From the NCBI RefSeq assembly GCF_001429025.1, contig NZ_LMHT01000031.1, positions 46,591 to 79,407 of the forward strand: DNA of 32,817 bases, written 5' to 3'. The DNA is from Phenylobacterium sp. Root700. Its GTDB lineage: Bacteria; Pseudomonadota; Alphaproteobacteria; Caulobacterales; Caulobacteraceae. The position numbers and the translations under genes are program-made. The notes beneath the pieces were generated by a model. That model searched no databases and was not told where the DNA came from. It saw only the letters and a program-made list of their open reading frames with translations. The first letter of the stretch is position 1. Every line of letters begins with the position of its first letter. Below are positions 25,077 to 32,817 of this stretch, one piece after another.

Positions 25077-25877
25077 ATGGGCCAGCAAGCCGACACATTC
25101 CGACGACTGCACGAGGGTCCGCAGATCCTCGTCCTGCCGAACGCCTGGGACGCCGCCAGCGCGGCGATGATGGAGGACGCCGGCGCCAAGGCCGTGGCCA
25201 CCTCATCGGCCGCCGTCGCCTGGGCGCACGGCTACGCCGACGGCGACATCCTGCCGATCCCGACGCTGCTGGCCGCCATCGGCGAGATGGCCCGCGTGCT
25301 GAAGATTCCGCTGACCGCCGACATCGAGGGCGGATATTCCGACGACCTCGCCATGGTCGGCGAAACCATCAGGGGCGTGATCGGGGCCGGCGCGGTCGGG
25401 ATCAACTTCGAGGACGGCGCCCGCTCGCCCGACCTCCACGCCCGCAAGATCGAGACCGTGCGCCAGGCCGCGGCCGAAAGCGGCGTTCCGCTGTTCGTCA
25501 ACGCCCGGATCGACGTCTATCTCAAGGGACTGGCCAAGGACGAGGCCGCCCTGGACGAGACTCTGCGCCGCGCCGAGCTCTACCGCGCGGCCGGCGCCGA
25601 CGGAATTTTCGTGCCCGGTCCGACCGACGAGACCCTGCTGGCGACCCTGGCCAGCAAGATCGCCCTGCCGCTCAACGTCATGGGTCGCGGCGGCATGGCC
25701 CCGGCCGCCAAGCTGCAGACGCTGGGCGTGCGGCGGCTGAGTTCGGCCACGGCGCCGTTCCGCGTCGCCTATGCGGCGCTCGGGCGGGCCGTCGAGACCT
25801 ATCTGGCGGACGGCGACGCCAGCGCCTTGGCCGACGCCGGCAAGGGCGCGCCCGAGCTCAACGCGCGGTTCGGCTGA
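25077..25877 (+). CDS. Isocitrate lyase/PEP mutase family protein
   Basis: A 266-residue TIM-barrel enzyme of the isocitrate lyase/phosphoenolpyruvate mutase superfamily. It has LVLPNAWDAASAAMMEDAG, TSSAAVAWAHGY, LTADIEGGYSDD (metal and substrate Asp/Glu), VGINFEDG, and FVNARIDVYL with GADGIFVPG. The Lys-Lys-Cys-Gly-His loop of isocitrate lyase is absent, so it is not a true isocitrate lyase; oxaloacetate decarboxylase-like, carboxyvinyl-phosphonate or lyase activities are possible. ATG 25077 has GAGGAG at 25065-25070. An in-frame extension upstream overlaps the zinc-finger gene and was rejected. It converges on the MHYT kinase gene, leaving only six bases. Confidence 0.87.
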   Translation: MGQQADTFRRLHEGPQILVLPNAWDAASAAMMEDAGAKAVATSSAAVAWAHGYADGDILPIPTLLAAIGEMARVLKIPLTADIEGGYSDDLAMVGETIRGVIGAGAVGINFEDGARSPDLHARKIETVRQAAAESGVPLFVNARIDVYLKGLAKDEAALDETLRRAELYRAAGADGIFVPGPTDETLLATLASKIALPLNVMGRGGMAPAAKLQTLGVRRLSSATAPFRVAYAALGRAVETYLADGDASALADAGKGAPELNARFG

Positions 25878-25883
25878 CCCGCG

Positions 25884-28013
25884 TCAGGCGGTGATCTTGC
25901 CGTCCAGGGCCGAGGGCGGCTCGATCGCCTCGTGGATGGCCAGCACCAGGGCCTCGATGCTGATCGGCTTGGTCAGATAGCCCCGGAAGCCCGAGGACTG
26001 CCCGCGCGACATGGTCTCGGCCAGCACATTGGCCGAGATCGCGATCACCGGGATCTGCCGGGTCAGGGGGTTGGCTTCCAGCCGCGCCTTGACCTGGAAG
26101 CCGTCCATGCCCGGCAGGTTGATGTCGAGCAGGATAACGTCGGGCCGCAGCCGCGCGGCCAGGCTGAGACCTTCGACCGGATGCTCGGCCACGTGCAGGT
26201 CCAGGGTGCCGAGCGCCTCGGCGATGTGGCGCATCAGCCGGATGTTGGAGGCGTTGTCCTCGATATAGAGCACCTTGGCCTGAGGTCCCGGCTCGGGGCC
26301 CGCAGGCGCCCTCGCCACGGCCGGCGCTGGCCGCAGCTCGACCAGATCGGGGGCCTCGGCCGGCAGGTCGACGATAAAGCGCGACCCGACATCCTCGCGG
26401 CTCTCCACCCGCAGCTCGCCGCCCATGGCCTCGACCAGCCGCCGCGTCAGGGCCAGGCCGAGCCCCGCGCCCTCCACGCCCAGTCCCTCGCGCCCCAGCC
26501 GGTCGAACGGCTCGAACAGGTCGTTCATCCGATGGGCGGGAATGCCAAGACCGGTGTCGGTCACGCTGAGCATCACCCGGTCGGCCACGGCGCTCACCTC
26601 GACCCGCACCGAGCCGTTCGGCCGGTTGTACTTGATGGCGTTGGAGATCAGGTTCGAGAGCACCTGCTTGAGCCGCAGGTGATCGGCCCGCACGGCGATC
26701 TCCTCATCGCTCGCGACGATGTCGAGACTGACCCCGGCGCGATCGGCCGCCAGCTTGAAGCTGCCGTAAAGACCCTGGGCCACCTCCTGCGGGTCGATCG
26801 CCTCGATCGAGATCGAGACCTTGCCGCTTTCGATCTTGGCGAAATCCAGCACCTCCTCGATCAGGGCCAGCAGATGCCGACCCGCCGTATGGATCTGACC
26901 GACCGCCTCATCCTGGCGCGCGCTCAGGGCGTCATCGCCGCGGCGCATGCGCAGGACCTCGGCGAATCCGATGACGGCGTTGAGCGGGGTGCGCAGCTCG
27001 TGGCTCATATTGGCCAGGAAGTCCGACTTGGCCCGATTAGCCGACTCCGCCCGGCGGCGCTGCTCGTCCAGGGCGGCCAGCGCCGTGGTCAGGTCGATGG
27101 TCCGCGACTGCACCGAGGCCTCGAGGTCCTCGTTCAGCGCCCGCAGATGCTCGGCTTCGGCCAGCGAGCGCGCCTCCAGCCGCCGGTCCAGATAGGCGCA
27201 CATCAGGGCGATGCCGAGGATCAGGGCCATGCAGGCGAAGATCGTGGCCGACAGCAGCGAGCCGGACACCAGGGGGGTCCCGCCGTCCACCTGCGCCAAG
27301 CCAGGCGCCACGACGATGACGGTCCCGGCCATGGCGCTGAAGTGCATGCCGCAGATCGCCACGGCCATGACCATGGCGGCCACCGCGCGCTGCCCGGCGG
27401 TGCGGAGCGTGACGGCCAGCCAGAGCGCGGCGGTGGACGCCGCCAGCGCGATCAGGATCGAGGCGGCGAACCACAGGGGGCGGTAATAGATCTCGCCCGG
27501 CGTCCGCATGGCGCTCATGCCCATATAGTGCATGACGCAGACCCCGAGGCCGACCAGCGCGCCGCCGCCGAAGATCCGCATCGGCGTCGCCTGCTTGGCC
27601 AGGACCTGCAGGCCCGCGGCGACGCCAGCCACGGCGATGACGCCGGAGATGATGGTCAGGCCAGGATCGTACTGCGCCATGAACGGCGTGCGATAGGCCA
27701 GCATGGCGATGAAGTGCATCGACCAGACCCCGCCGCCCAGCACCAGGGCCGCGCCCAGATGCCAGAACCGCCGGGCCGAAGCCGCCGCCGTCCGCAATCG
27801 CTCGACCATGTCGAGGGCGGTGAACGAGGCCACCACTGCGGTGAGATAGGAGAGGATAACCAGGGCGCCGTCGTGCTGCGCGTTCACGCCGATGGCGGAG
27901 TTGCTGAAGCAAAGGCCTAGAATCTGCATGACCGCCCACCCCCGAGGGCTCGTCATAGCTACTCGCGCCTCATGGTTGTTCTGATTCGATCCTACCGCAT
28001 AGGGCGCAGACAT
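25884..28013 (-). CDS. MHYT-domain hybrid sensor histidine kinase / response regulator
   Basis: A 709-residue membrane kinase. An MHYT sensor unit of about seven helices (residues about 28-275) has the three conserved motifs SMHFIAM (98-104), VMHYMGM (160-166) and GMHFSAM (222-228), plus His47 before the first helix pair; these are proposed to bind a metal such as copper and sense gases. A short coiled coil (about 280-325) precedes HisKA with His338 (NMSHELRTPLNAVIGF), an ATPase with NLISNAIKYN and DTGLGIP, and a C-terminal receiver with Asp630 (VILLDINLPGMDG). Start choice is uncertain (28013, 27956 or 27929). No output regulator is adjacent. It diverges from polA. Confidence 0.9.
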   Translation of the reverse strand: MSAPYAVGSNQNNHEARVAMTSPRGWAVMQILGLCFSNSAIGVNAQHDGALVILSYLTAVVASFTALDMVERLRTAAASARRFWHLGAALVLGGGVWSMHFIAMLAYRTPFMAQYDPGLTIISGVIAVAGVAAGLQVLAKQATPMRIFGGGALVGLGVCVMHYMGMSAMRTPGEIYYRPLWFAASILIALAASTAALWLAVTLRTAGQRAVAAMVMAVAICGMHFSAMAGTVIVVAPGLAQVDGGTPLVSGSLLSATIFACMALILGIALMCAYLDRRLEARSLAEAEHLRALNEDLEASVQSRTIDLTTALAALDEQRRRAESANRAKSDFLANMSHELRTPLNAVIGFAEVLRMRRGDDALSARQDEAVGQIHTAGRHLLALIEEVLDFAKIESGKVSISIEAIDPQEVAQGLYGSFKLAADRAGVSLDIVASDEEIAVRADHLRLKQVLSNLISNAIKYNRPNGSVRVEVSAVADRVMLSVTDTGLGIPAHRMNDLFEPFDRLGREGLGVEGAGLGLALTRRLVEAMGGELRVESREDVGSRFIVDLPAEAPDLVELRPAPAVARAPAGPEPGPQAKVLYIEDNASNIRLMRHIAEALGTLDLHVAEHPVEGLSLAARLRPDVILLDINLPGMDGFQVKARLEANPLTRQIPVIAISANVLAETMSRGQSSGFRGYLTKPISIEALVLAIHEAIEPPSALDGKITA

Positions 28014-28074
28014 CGCCTCGAAGCGATGCGAACGGGAGGGTGACCAAACGCCCGCCGATCCCTATCTTCGCGCC

Positions 28075-30942
28075 ATGACCGACGCCCCCCTCGACGACGC
28101 CGCCACCCTGGACGACATCCCCCGCCAGCCGACCCAGGACGGGCCCGCCGTGCGGCTCTACCTGGTCGACGGGTCCGGGTTCATTTTCCGCGCCTATCAC
28201 GCCCTACCGCCGCTGACCCGCAAGTCGGACGGATTGCCGATCGGGGCGATCTCCGGCTTCTGCAACATGCTGTGGAAGCTGCTGGTCGACATGAGGGCCC
28301 AGGCCGAGGGGCCGACCCACCTGGCCGTCATCTTCGACCACTCGGAGAAGACCTTCCGCAACAAGCTGTACGATCAGTACAAGGCCCACCGCCCGCCGGC
28401 CCCCGAGGACCTGGTTCCGCAGTTCCCGCTGGTCCGCGAGGCCACCCGGGCCTTCGGCGTGCCGAGCCTCGAGCTGGCCGGCTACGAGGCCGACGACCTG
28501 ATCGCGGCCTATGCCTGCAAGGTGCGCGACGCCGGCGGCGAGGTGACCATCGTCTCGTCCGACAAGGACCTGATGCAGTTGGTGGGACCCCGGGTCTCGA
28601 TGCTGGACACCATGAAGAACCTCAAGATCGGTCACGATCAGGTGGTCGAGAAATTCGGCGTGCCGCCGAACAAGGTGGTCGACGTCCAGGCCCTGTGCGG
28701 CGACAGCGTCGACAACGTGCCCGGCGCGCCCGGCATCGGGATCAAGACCGCCGCCCTGCTGATCAACGAGTACGGCGACCTCGACACGCTGCTGTCCCGC
28801 GCCTCGGAGATCAAGCAGCCCAAGCGCCGCGACACCCTGATCGACTTCGCCGACCAGATCCGTCTGTCGCGCGAACTGGTGCGGCTGGATTGCGAGACGC
28901 CGCTGCCCGCGCCCATCGACGACCTGGTGATCGCCGAGCCGAATCCCGAGGTGCTGGGCAAGTTCCTCGAGGAGATGGAGCTGCGCACCCTGGCCCGCCG
29001 GGTCTCGGGCGGGACCGCCTCCGCCGGCGCTCCGGCGGCTGGGGCGTCAGCCCCGGCGGCGGCCAGCGCCCCGGAACATCCGACCATCGACACCAACGCC
29101 TATGTCTGCGTCCGCGACCTGCCGACCCTGGACGCCTGGATCGCGCGGGCCCGCGCCGTCGGCGTCGTGGCCTTCGACACAGAGACCGACGCCCTGTCCT
29201 CCGCCAACGCCGGGCTTTGCGGCGTGTCGCTGGCGGTCGCGCCGGGCGAGGCCTGCTACATCCCGGTCGGCCATGAGAACGAGGGCACGGGCGGACTGGA
29301 GTTCGAGACCCCCGCCGAGATCGAGCAGATCCCGCTCGAGGAGGTCATGGCGCGGTTGAAGCCGCTGCTGGAGGACCCGTCGGTCCTGAAGGTCGCCCAG
29401 AACGCCAAGTACGACATCGCCGTGCTCTCGCGCTACGGCATCGAGGTGGCCCCTATCGAGGACACCATGCTGATCAGCTACGTGCTGGAGGCGGGGCTGC
29501 ACAAGAGCCACGGCATGGACGATCTGTCCAAGCGCTGGCTGGCGCACGAGCCGATCAAGTTCTCCGCGGTGACCGGGACCGGCAAGGCCCAGAAAAGCTT
29601 CAAGCACGTGCCGCTGGAGCCGGCGACCTGCTACGCCGCCGAGGACGCCGACGTGACCTTGCGGCTCTATCAGCACCTGCGGCCGCGCCTGGCGCCCGAA
29701 GGCCTGCTGACCGTCTACGAGACCCTGGAGCGCGGCATGCCGCCGGTCCTGGCGATGATGGAGAACCACGGGATCAAGGTCGACCCCGACCAGCTGCGCA
29801 AGCTCTCCTACGACTTCTCCAACCGCATGGGCGAGCTGGAGGCCCAGGCCCACAAGCTGGCCGGCCGGCCGTTCAACCTCGGCTCCCCCAAGCAGGTCGG
29901 CGAACTACTGTTCCAGGAGATGGGACTAGCCTCGGGCCGGATGACCGCCACCGGCGCGGCGTCCACGGACGCCTCGATGCTGGAGGACCTCGCCGTCCAG
30001 GGCCACGAGCTGCCGCGCGTACTGCTCGACTGGCGCCAGCTCTCCAAGCTGAAGGGCACCTATACCGACAACCTGGTCGCCGCGATCGCGCCCCGGACCA
30101 ACCGCATCCACACCTCCTATGCGCTGGCCTCGACCACCACCGGGCGCCTGTCGTCGAACGATCCGAACCTGCAGAACATCCCGATCCGCACCGAGGAAGG
30201 CCGCAAGATCCGCAAGGCCTTCATCGCCGAGCCGGGCCACGTGCTGATCAGCGCCGACTACAGTCAGATCGAACTGCGAATCCTGGCCCATGTCGGCGAC
30301 ATCCCGCAGCTCAAGAAGGCCTTCCTGGAGGGTCACGACATTCACGCGGCCACCGCCTCGGAAATGTTCGGCGTGCCGATCGAGGGCATGCCCGCCGAGA
30401 CCCGTCGCCGCGCCAAGGCGATCAACTTCGGCATCGTCTACGGCATCTCGGCCTTCGGTCTGGCCAACCAGCTGTCGATCCCGCAGGACGAGGCCGGGGC
30501 CTATATCAAGACCTACTTCGAACGCTTCCCCGGCATCCGCGCCTATATGGACCGCACCAAGCAGATGGCGCGCACCCAGGGCTTCGTCACCACCGTCTTC
30601 GGCCGCAAGGTCAACATCCCGGCGGTGAAGTCCAAGTCGGCGGCCGAGCGCGCCTTCGGCGACCGCGCCGCGATCAACGCCCCGATCCAGGGGGCGGCGG
30701 CCGACGTCATGCGCCGGGCCATGATCCGCATGCCGGGCGCGCTGGACCAGGCGGGGCTGAAGGCGCGCATGTTGCTGCAGGTGCACGATGAACTGGTCTT
30801 CGAGGCCCCCGAAGCCGAGGCCGAGGCCGTGATCGCCCTGGCCAAACGGGTGATGGAGCGCGCCGCCGAACCGACGCTGGTCTTCTCAGTGCCGCTGGTG
30901 GTCGAGGCCCGCGCCGCGACTAACTGGGACGACGCCCACTAG
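28075..30942 (+). CDS. polA: DNA polymerase I
   Basis: A 955-residue three-domain polymerase for Okazaki-fragment processing and repair. The 5'-nuclease domain (about residues 25-300) opens LYLVDGSGFIFRAYHALPP and has GYEADDLIA and SSDKDLMQLV. The 3'-5' exonuclease domain keeps its metal ligands (Asp368 and Glu370 in FDTETD), so proofreading is probably active. The polymerase domain has motif A DYSQIELRIL (Asp728), the O-helix RRRAKAINFGIVYG (about 777-790) and motif C VHDEL (903-907). All catalytic residues are intact, and the length fits proteobacterial PolA. An Ala/Pro/Gly-rich linker at about 310-335 joins the first two domains. ATG 28075 has no strong ribosome-binding site. Confidence 0.97.
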   Translation: MTDAPLDDAATLDDIPRQPTQDGPAVRLYLVDGSGFIFRAYHALPPLTRKSDGLPIGAISGFCNMLWKLLVDMRAQAEGPTHLAVIFDHSEKTFRNKLYDQYKAHRPPAPEDLVPQFPLVREATRAFGVPSLELAGYEADDLIAAYACKVRDAGGEVTIVSSDKDLMQLVGPRVSMLDTMKNLKIGHDQVVEKFGVPPNKVVDVQALCGDSVDNVPGAPGIGIKTAALLINEYGDLDTLLSRASEIKQPKRRDTLIDFADQIRLSRELVRLDCETPLPAPIDDLVIAEPNPEVLGKFLEEMELRTLARRVSGGTASAGAPAAGASAPAAASAPEHPTIDTNAYVCVRDLPTLDAWIARARAVGVVAFDTETDALSSANAGLCGVSLAVAPGEACYIPVGHENEGTGGLEFETPAEIEQIPLEEVMARLKPLLEDPSVLKVAQNAKYDIAVLSRYGIEVAPIEDTMLISYVLEAGLHKSHGMDDLSKRWLAHEPIKFSAVTGTGKAQKSFKHVPLEPATCYAAEDADVTLRLYQHLRPRLAPEGLLTVYETLERGMPPVLAMMENHGIKVDPDQLRKLSYDFSNRMGELEAQAHKLAGRPFNLGSPKQVGELLFQEMGLASGRMTATGAASTDASMLEDLAVQGHELPRVLLDWRQLSKLKGTYTDNLVAAIAPRTNRIHTSYALASTTTGRLSSNDPNLQNIPIRTEEGRKIRKAFIAEPGHVLISADYSQIELRILAHVGDIPQLKKAFLEGHDIHAATASEMFGVPIEGMPAETRRRAKAINFGIVYGISAFGLANQLSIPQDEAGAYIKTYFERFPGIRAYMDRTKQMARTQGFVTTVFGRKVNIPAVKSKSAAERAFGDRAAINAPIQGAAADVMRRAMIRMPGALDQAGLKARMLLQVHDELVFEAPEAEAEAVIALAKRVMERAAEPTLVFSVPLVVEARAATNWDDAH

Positions 30943-31050
30943 CATAGTGGGCGACCGCCCGCGGCCTTTGACTTCGGTCATCGGGCGCGGGCCGGCGCTT
31001 CACCGAGCGACCGGTCGTGAAAATCCAAATGTCTTGAAGATCCTGGAGCA

Positions 31051-31074
31051 ACCAATCTCCGAAAGGAGATTGGT
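31051..31074 (-). terminator. Hairpin built on the 3' end of tRNA-Ala
   Basis: A perfect ten-pair stem, 31051-31060 with 31065-31074, and a four-base loop. On the minus strand it begins with the discriminator base and CCA of tRNA-Ala, so the mature tRNA end forms the first half of the stem. It probably stops the transcript or guides 3' processing; no long T-run follows. Confidence 0.55.
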
Positions 31075-31146
31075 GGAGCCGAGCGGAGTCGAACCGCTGA
31101 CCTCCTCATTGCGAACGAGGCGCTCTACCAACTGAGCTACGGCCCC
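31071..31146 (-). tRNA. tRNA-Ala (anticodon CGC)
   Basis: A full 76-base cloverleaf on the minus strand. The acceptor GGGGCCG pairs with CGGCTCC and includes the G3:U70 pair that identifies alanine tRNA. The D-arm is GCTC/GAGC. The anticodon stem CCTCG/TGAGG has loop TTCGCAA, giving CGC (reads GCG). The T-arm AGCGG/CCGCT has TTCGACT, and CCA is encoded. It lies between polA and yggT, on the opposite strand to both. Confidence 0.97.
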
Positions 31147-31272
31147 AGGAGGCGCGGAATTAGGGGTTCGAGGCCCACCCTGTCAAGCCGTTGAATTGCA
31201 TCGTGGCGTCACGACTTGCCAGCCGTGGCCCGCCAGCCGATACAGGAGCCTTCCTCCTCTACGGAATTCCAG

Positions 31273-31587
31273 ATGATCTCGCTGCTCGGCTTCGTGTTCT
31301 ACATCCTGAACGCACTCCTCGGATTGCTGGTCTTCGCGTTGATCGCGAGCGCCATCCTGTCGTGGCTGGTCGCCTTCGACGTGATCAATCTGCGCAACCA
31401 GTTCGTCTACAACGTCGCCCGGTTCCTGGACGCGGTGACGCGGCCGGTGCTGGCGCCGTTCCAGAAGATCATGCCCAACCTCGGCGGCGTCGACATCAGT
31501 CCGGTGCTGGCGATCCTGGTGATCTCCGGCGTCCAGCGCTACCTGCTGCCCGCCGCGGCCCAGACCCTGATGGGCCTGTTCGCCTAG
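31273..31587 (+). CDS. YggT family membrane protein
   Basis: A 104-residue integral membrane protein with two hydrophobic hairpins: residues about 2-34 (MISLLGFVFYILNALLGLLV) and about 75-100. Between them lie the YggT hallmarks ILSWLVAFDVINLRN, ARFLDAVTRPVLAPFQKIMP and GGVDISPVLAILVI. The family has been linked to cell-envelope or osmotic functions without a settled mechanism. ATG 31273 is chosen; an in-frame start at 31216 adds 19 residues without membrane character. Its stop is five bases before yggU, and the pair YggT-YggU is conserved in many bacteria. Confidence 0.9.
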   Translation: MISLLGFVFYILNALLGLLVFALIASAILSWLVAFDVINLRNQFVYNVARFLDAVTRPVLAPFQKIMPNLGGVDISPVLAILVISGVQRYLLPAAAQTLMGLFA

Positions 31588-31592
31588 ACCCC

Positions 31593-31880
31593 ATGCGGCT
31601 GCCGGTCAGGGTGACGCCCAAGGGCGGCCGCGACGCCGTCGACGGCTGGGCGCTCGACCCGGCCGGACGGCCCTATCTGAAGGTCAGGGTGTCGGCGGTC
31701 GCCGCCGAGGGCCAGGCCAACGCCGCCTTGACGGCGTTCCTGGCCAAGACACTCAAGACGCCCAAGTCAGCGGTGCGGATCATCTCGGGCGAGACCGCAC
31801 GGCTGAAGATGATCGAAATCGAGGGCCTGGACGACCAGGCGCTGGAAGCCGCCTTCGGCCGACCGCCTCCGAGCCCCTAG
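31593..31880 (+). CDS. YggU / DUF167 family protein
   Basis: A 95-residue soluble protein with the DUF167 pattern LPVRVTPKGGRDAVDGW, LKVRVSAVAAEGQANAALTA and FLAKTLKTPKSAVRIISGET, then ARLKMIEIEGL. ATG 31593 lies five bases after the yggT stop, so the two form an operon. An upstream in-frame extension covers yggT in another frame and was rejected. The biochemical function of the family is not known. Confidence 0.9.
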   Translation: MRLPVRVTPKGGRDAVDGWALDPAGRPYLKVRVSAVAAEGQANAALTAFLAKTLKTPKSAVRIISGETARLKMIEIEGLDDQALEAAFGRPPPSP

Positions 31881-31900
31881 GGCGGCCCATCCAGTTCGTC

Positions 31901-31995
31901 ATCACCGGGCCTGTCCCGGTGATCCATGCGCACGAAACTCTCAGGCAGGTCTCTAAGCGCGGAGTCTATGGGTGGCCGGCGCAAGAGGCCGGCCA
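31901..31995. repeat. REP-like palindromes between yggU and the chemoreceptor gene
   Basis: A perfect 9-bp hairpin (31901-31909 with 31915-31923, loop CCTGT) is flanked by TTCGT and ACGAA, and a second 8-bp hairpin lies at 31973-31980 with 31988-31995 (loop seven bases). The first, of the form ATCACCGGG-n5-CCCGGTGAT, is typical of extragenic palindromes seen many times per genome in this group. Both lie between convergent genes and may also block read-through. Confidence 0.65.
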
Positions 31996-32027
31996 TGACG
32001 ATCCGGTGGATTGAGGGCGTCTAGCCC

Positions 32028-32817
32028 CTAGAACTCTTCCCAGCCGCTGTCGTTGCGCGCGGCGATCGGGCGCGAACCGCCGCCGCCGGCCGCGAGACGC
32101 TGCGCCGGCCGCTGCCGGGCGGCGGGCGCCTCGAACCGATCGGCCGCGCCGGTCTTGAACTGGCCGATGAGCCTGGCCAGCTCGACCGCCTCATTGGCCA
32201 GCGAGTGGCTGGCGGCGGTCGATTCCTCGACCATGGCCGCGTTCTGCTGGGTCACCTGATCCATCTGGTTCACCGCCGTGTTCACCTGGTGCAGACCGGT
32301 GGCCTGTTCCTGGGCGCTGGCGGCGATCTCGGTGACGATGCCGTTGATCTCGGCCACCTGGGTGACGATCAGCTGCAGGGCCTTGCCGGTCTCGGCGACC
32401 AGGCCCACGCCCTGGCCGACCTGGCCGGACGAGGCGTTGATCAGGATCTTGATCTCCTTGGCCGCGCCCGCCGAACGCTGAGCCAGGGCCCGGACCTCGG
32501 AGGCGACGACCGCGAAGCCGCGACCAGCTTCACCGGCCCGCGCGGCTTCGACGCCCGCGTTCAGCGCCAGCAGGTTGGTCTGGAAGGCGATCTCGTCGAT
32601 CACCCCGATGATCTGGCCGATCTGCTTGGACGAGCTTTCGATCTCGCCCATGGCCGCGGTCGCGCGCTGCACCACGTTGGCGCTCTCGGCGGCGTTGGTG
32701 CGCGCGGTCTGGACCACGCCCTGGGCGTGGGTGGCGCCCTCGGCGGTCCGCCGAACGGTGGCGGTGATCTGGTCGAGCGCCGCGGCGGTCTCTTCCAGGC
32801 TGGCGGCCTGCTGCTCG
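32028..32817 (-). CDS. Methyl-accepting chemotaxis protein, signalling domain (partial)
   Basis: The C-terminal 260 or so residues of a chemoreceptor; the gene runs off the right edge, so the sensor and membrane parts are not visible. The visible part has the coiled-coil methylation helix ([20 protein letters not shown]), and the signalling tip [20 protein letters not shown] continues into a [20 protein letters not shown] pattern that binds CheA and CheW. The return helix has [20 protein letters not shown]. After a flexible Arg/Pro/Ala/Gly tail, the protein ends GWEEF, a tethering pentapeptide of the kind that docks CheR or CheB for adaptation. No other che genes are in the window. Confidence 0.95.
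   Translation of the reverse strand, partial: EQQAASLEETAAALDQITATVRRTAEGATHAQGVVQTARTNAAESANVVQRATAAMGEIESSSKQIGQIIGVIDEIAFQTNLLALNAGVEAARAGEAGRGFAVVASEVRALAQRSAGAAKEIKILINASSGQVGQGVGLVAETGKALQLIVTQVAEINGIVTEIAASAQEQATGLHQVNTAVNQMDQVTQQNAAMVEESTAASHSLANEAVELARLIGQFKTGAADRFEAPAARQRPAQRLAAGGGGSRPIAARNDSGWEEF

Noticed and set aside
25932..27920. A very long open frame (over 600 codons) antisense to the MHYT kinase
   Set aside because: It mirrors the GC-rich third-position pattern of the real gene, its translation is rich in Arg, Gly, His and Gln with no domain, and the opposite frame holds a full kinase with all motifs.
30950..31010. Possible polA terminator from GCCCGCG/CGCGGGC
   Set aside because: The loop exceeds 20 bases and there is no T-run; not convincing.

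Overview
The window is ordinary-looking chromosome from a GC-rich alphaproteobacterium. It most resembles the Caulobacterales (Caulobacter/Phenylobacterium type). The pointers are the ChvI-ChvG-HprK-EIIA-HPr block, adjacent PseB/PseC (FlmA/FlmB-type) flagellin-sugar genes, a KdpD-like kinase without the usual N-terminal half, a PEPxxWA-CTERM protein, and strong third-position GC in nearly every gene. This assignment is inference from gene content, not from a search. Both ends cut genes: the end of biotin synthase on the left and the C-terminal half of a chemoreceptor on the right. I see no prophage, insertion sequence, CRISPR array or plasmid function.

Layout. 1-2.0 kb: bioB end, then a two-gene YadG/YadH-type ABC exporter. 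2.2-3.4 kb: a DUF937-TM-OmpA envelope protein. 3.5-6.9 kb (minus strand): chvI, chvG, hprK, a mannose-family EIIA and HPr, a tightly overlapping operon joining an envelope/acid two-component system to a regulatory phosphotransferase branch. 7.1-8.9 kb: a divergent 571-residue protein I do not recognise. 8.9-11.1 kb (minus): pseB and pseC for pseudaminic-acid-type flagellin glycosylation, with a small FliL-like exported protein diverging from them. 11.6-11.7 kb: a REP-like inverted repeat. 11.7-13.5 kb (minus): HAD hydrolase, pterin carbinolamine dehydratase and SDR operon. 13.6-15.5 kb: VanZ-like protein, heme-dependent oxidative N-demethylase and a proline-rich lipoprotein. 15.5-17.7 kb (minus): KdpE/KdpD-like pair.

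17.9-19.0 kb: a fusion of a cysteine-less redoxin domain to a 2-oxoglutarate/Fe(II) oxygenase. 19.0-19.5 kb: an unusually AT-rich non-coding leader, followed by a PEPxxWA-CTERM protein with a clear terminator. 20.3-23.4 kb: a GST, a DUF2306 membrane protein and NAD-dependent epimerase operon, and a divergent TetR regulator with two palindromic candidate operators between them. 23.4-25.9 kb: tRNA-Arg(CCG), an orphan ABC ATPase, a zf-CHCC protein and an isocitrate lyase/PEP mutase family enzyme. 25.9-30.9 kb: an MHYT hybrid histidine kinase divergent from polA. 31.1-32.8 kb: tRNA-Ala(CGC), YggT, YggU, REP-like hairpins and the chemoreceptor.

The most interesting items are the redoxin-2OG fusion, the twin palindromes beside the TetR gene, the unrecognised protein divergent from chvI, and the FliL-like exported protein beside the glycosylation genes. 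I found no convincing wholly new multi-gene system; most of the window is conserved housekeeping and signalling.
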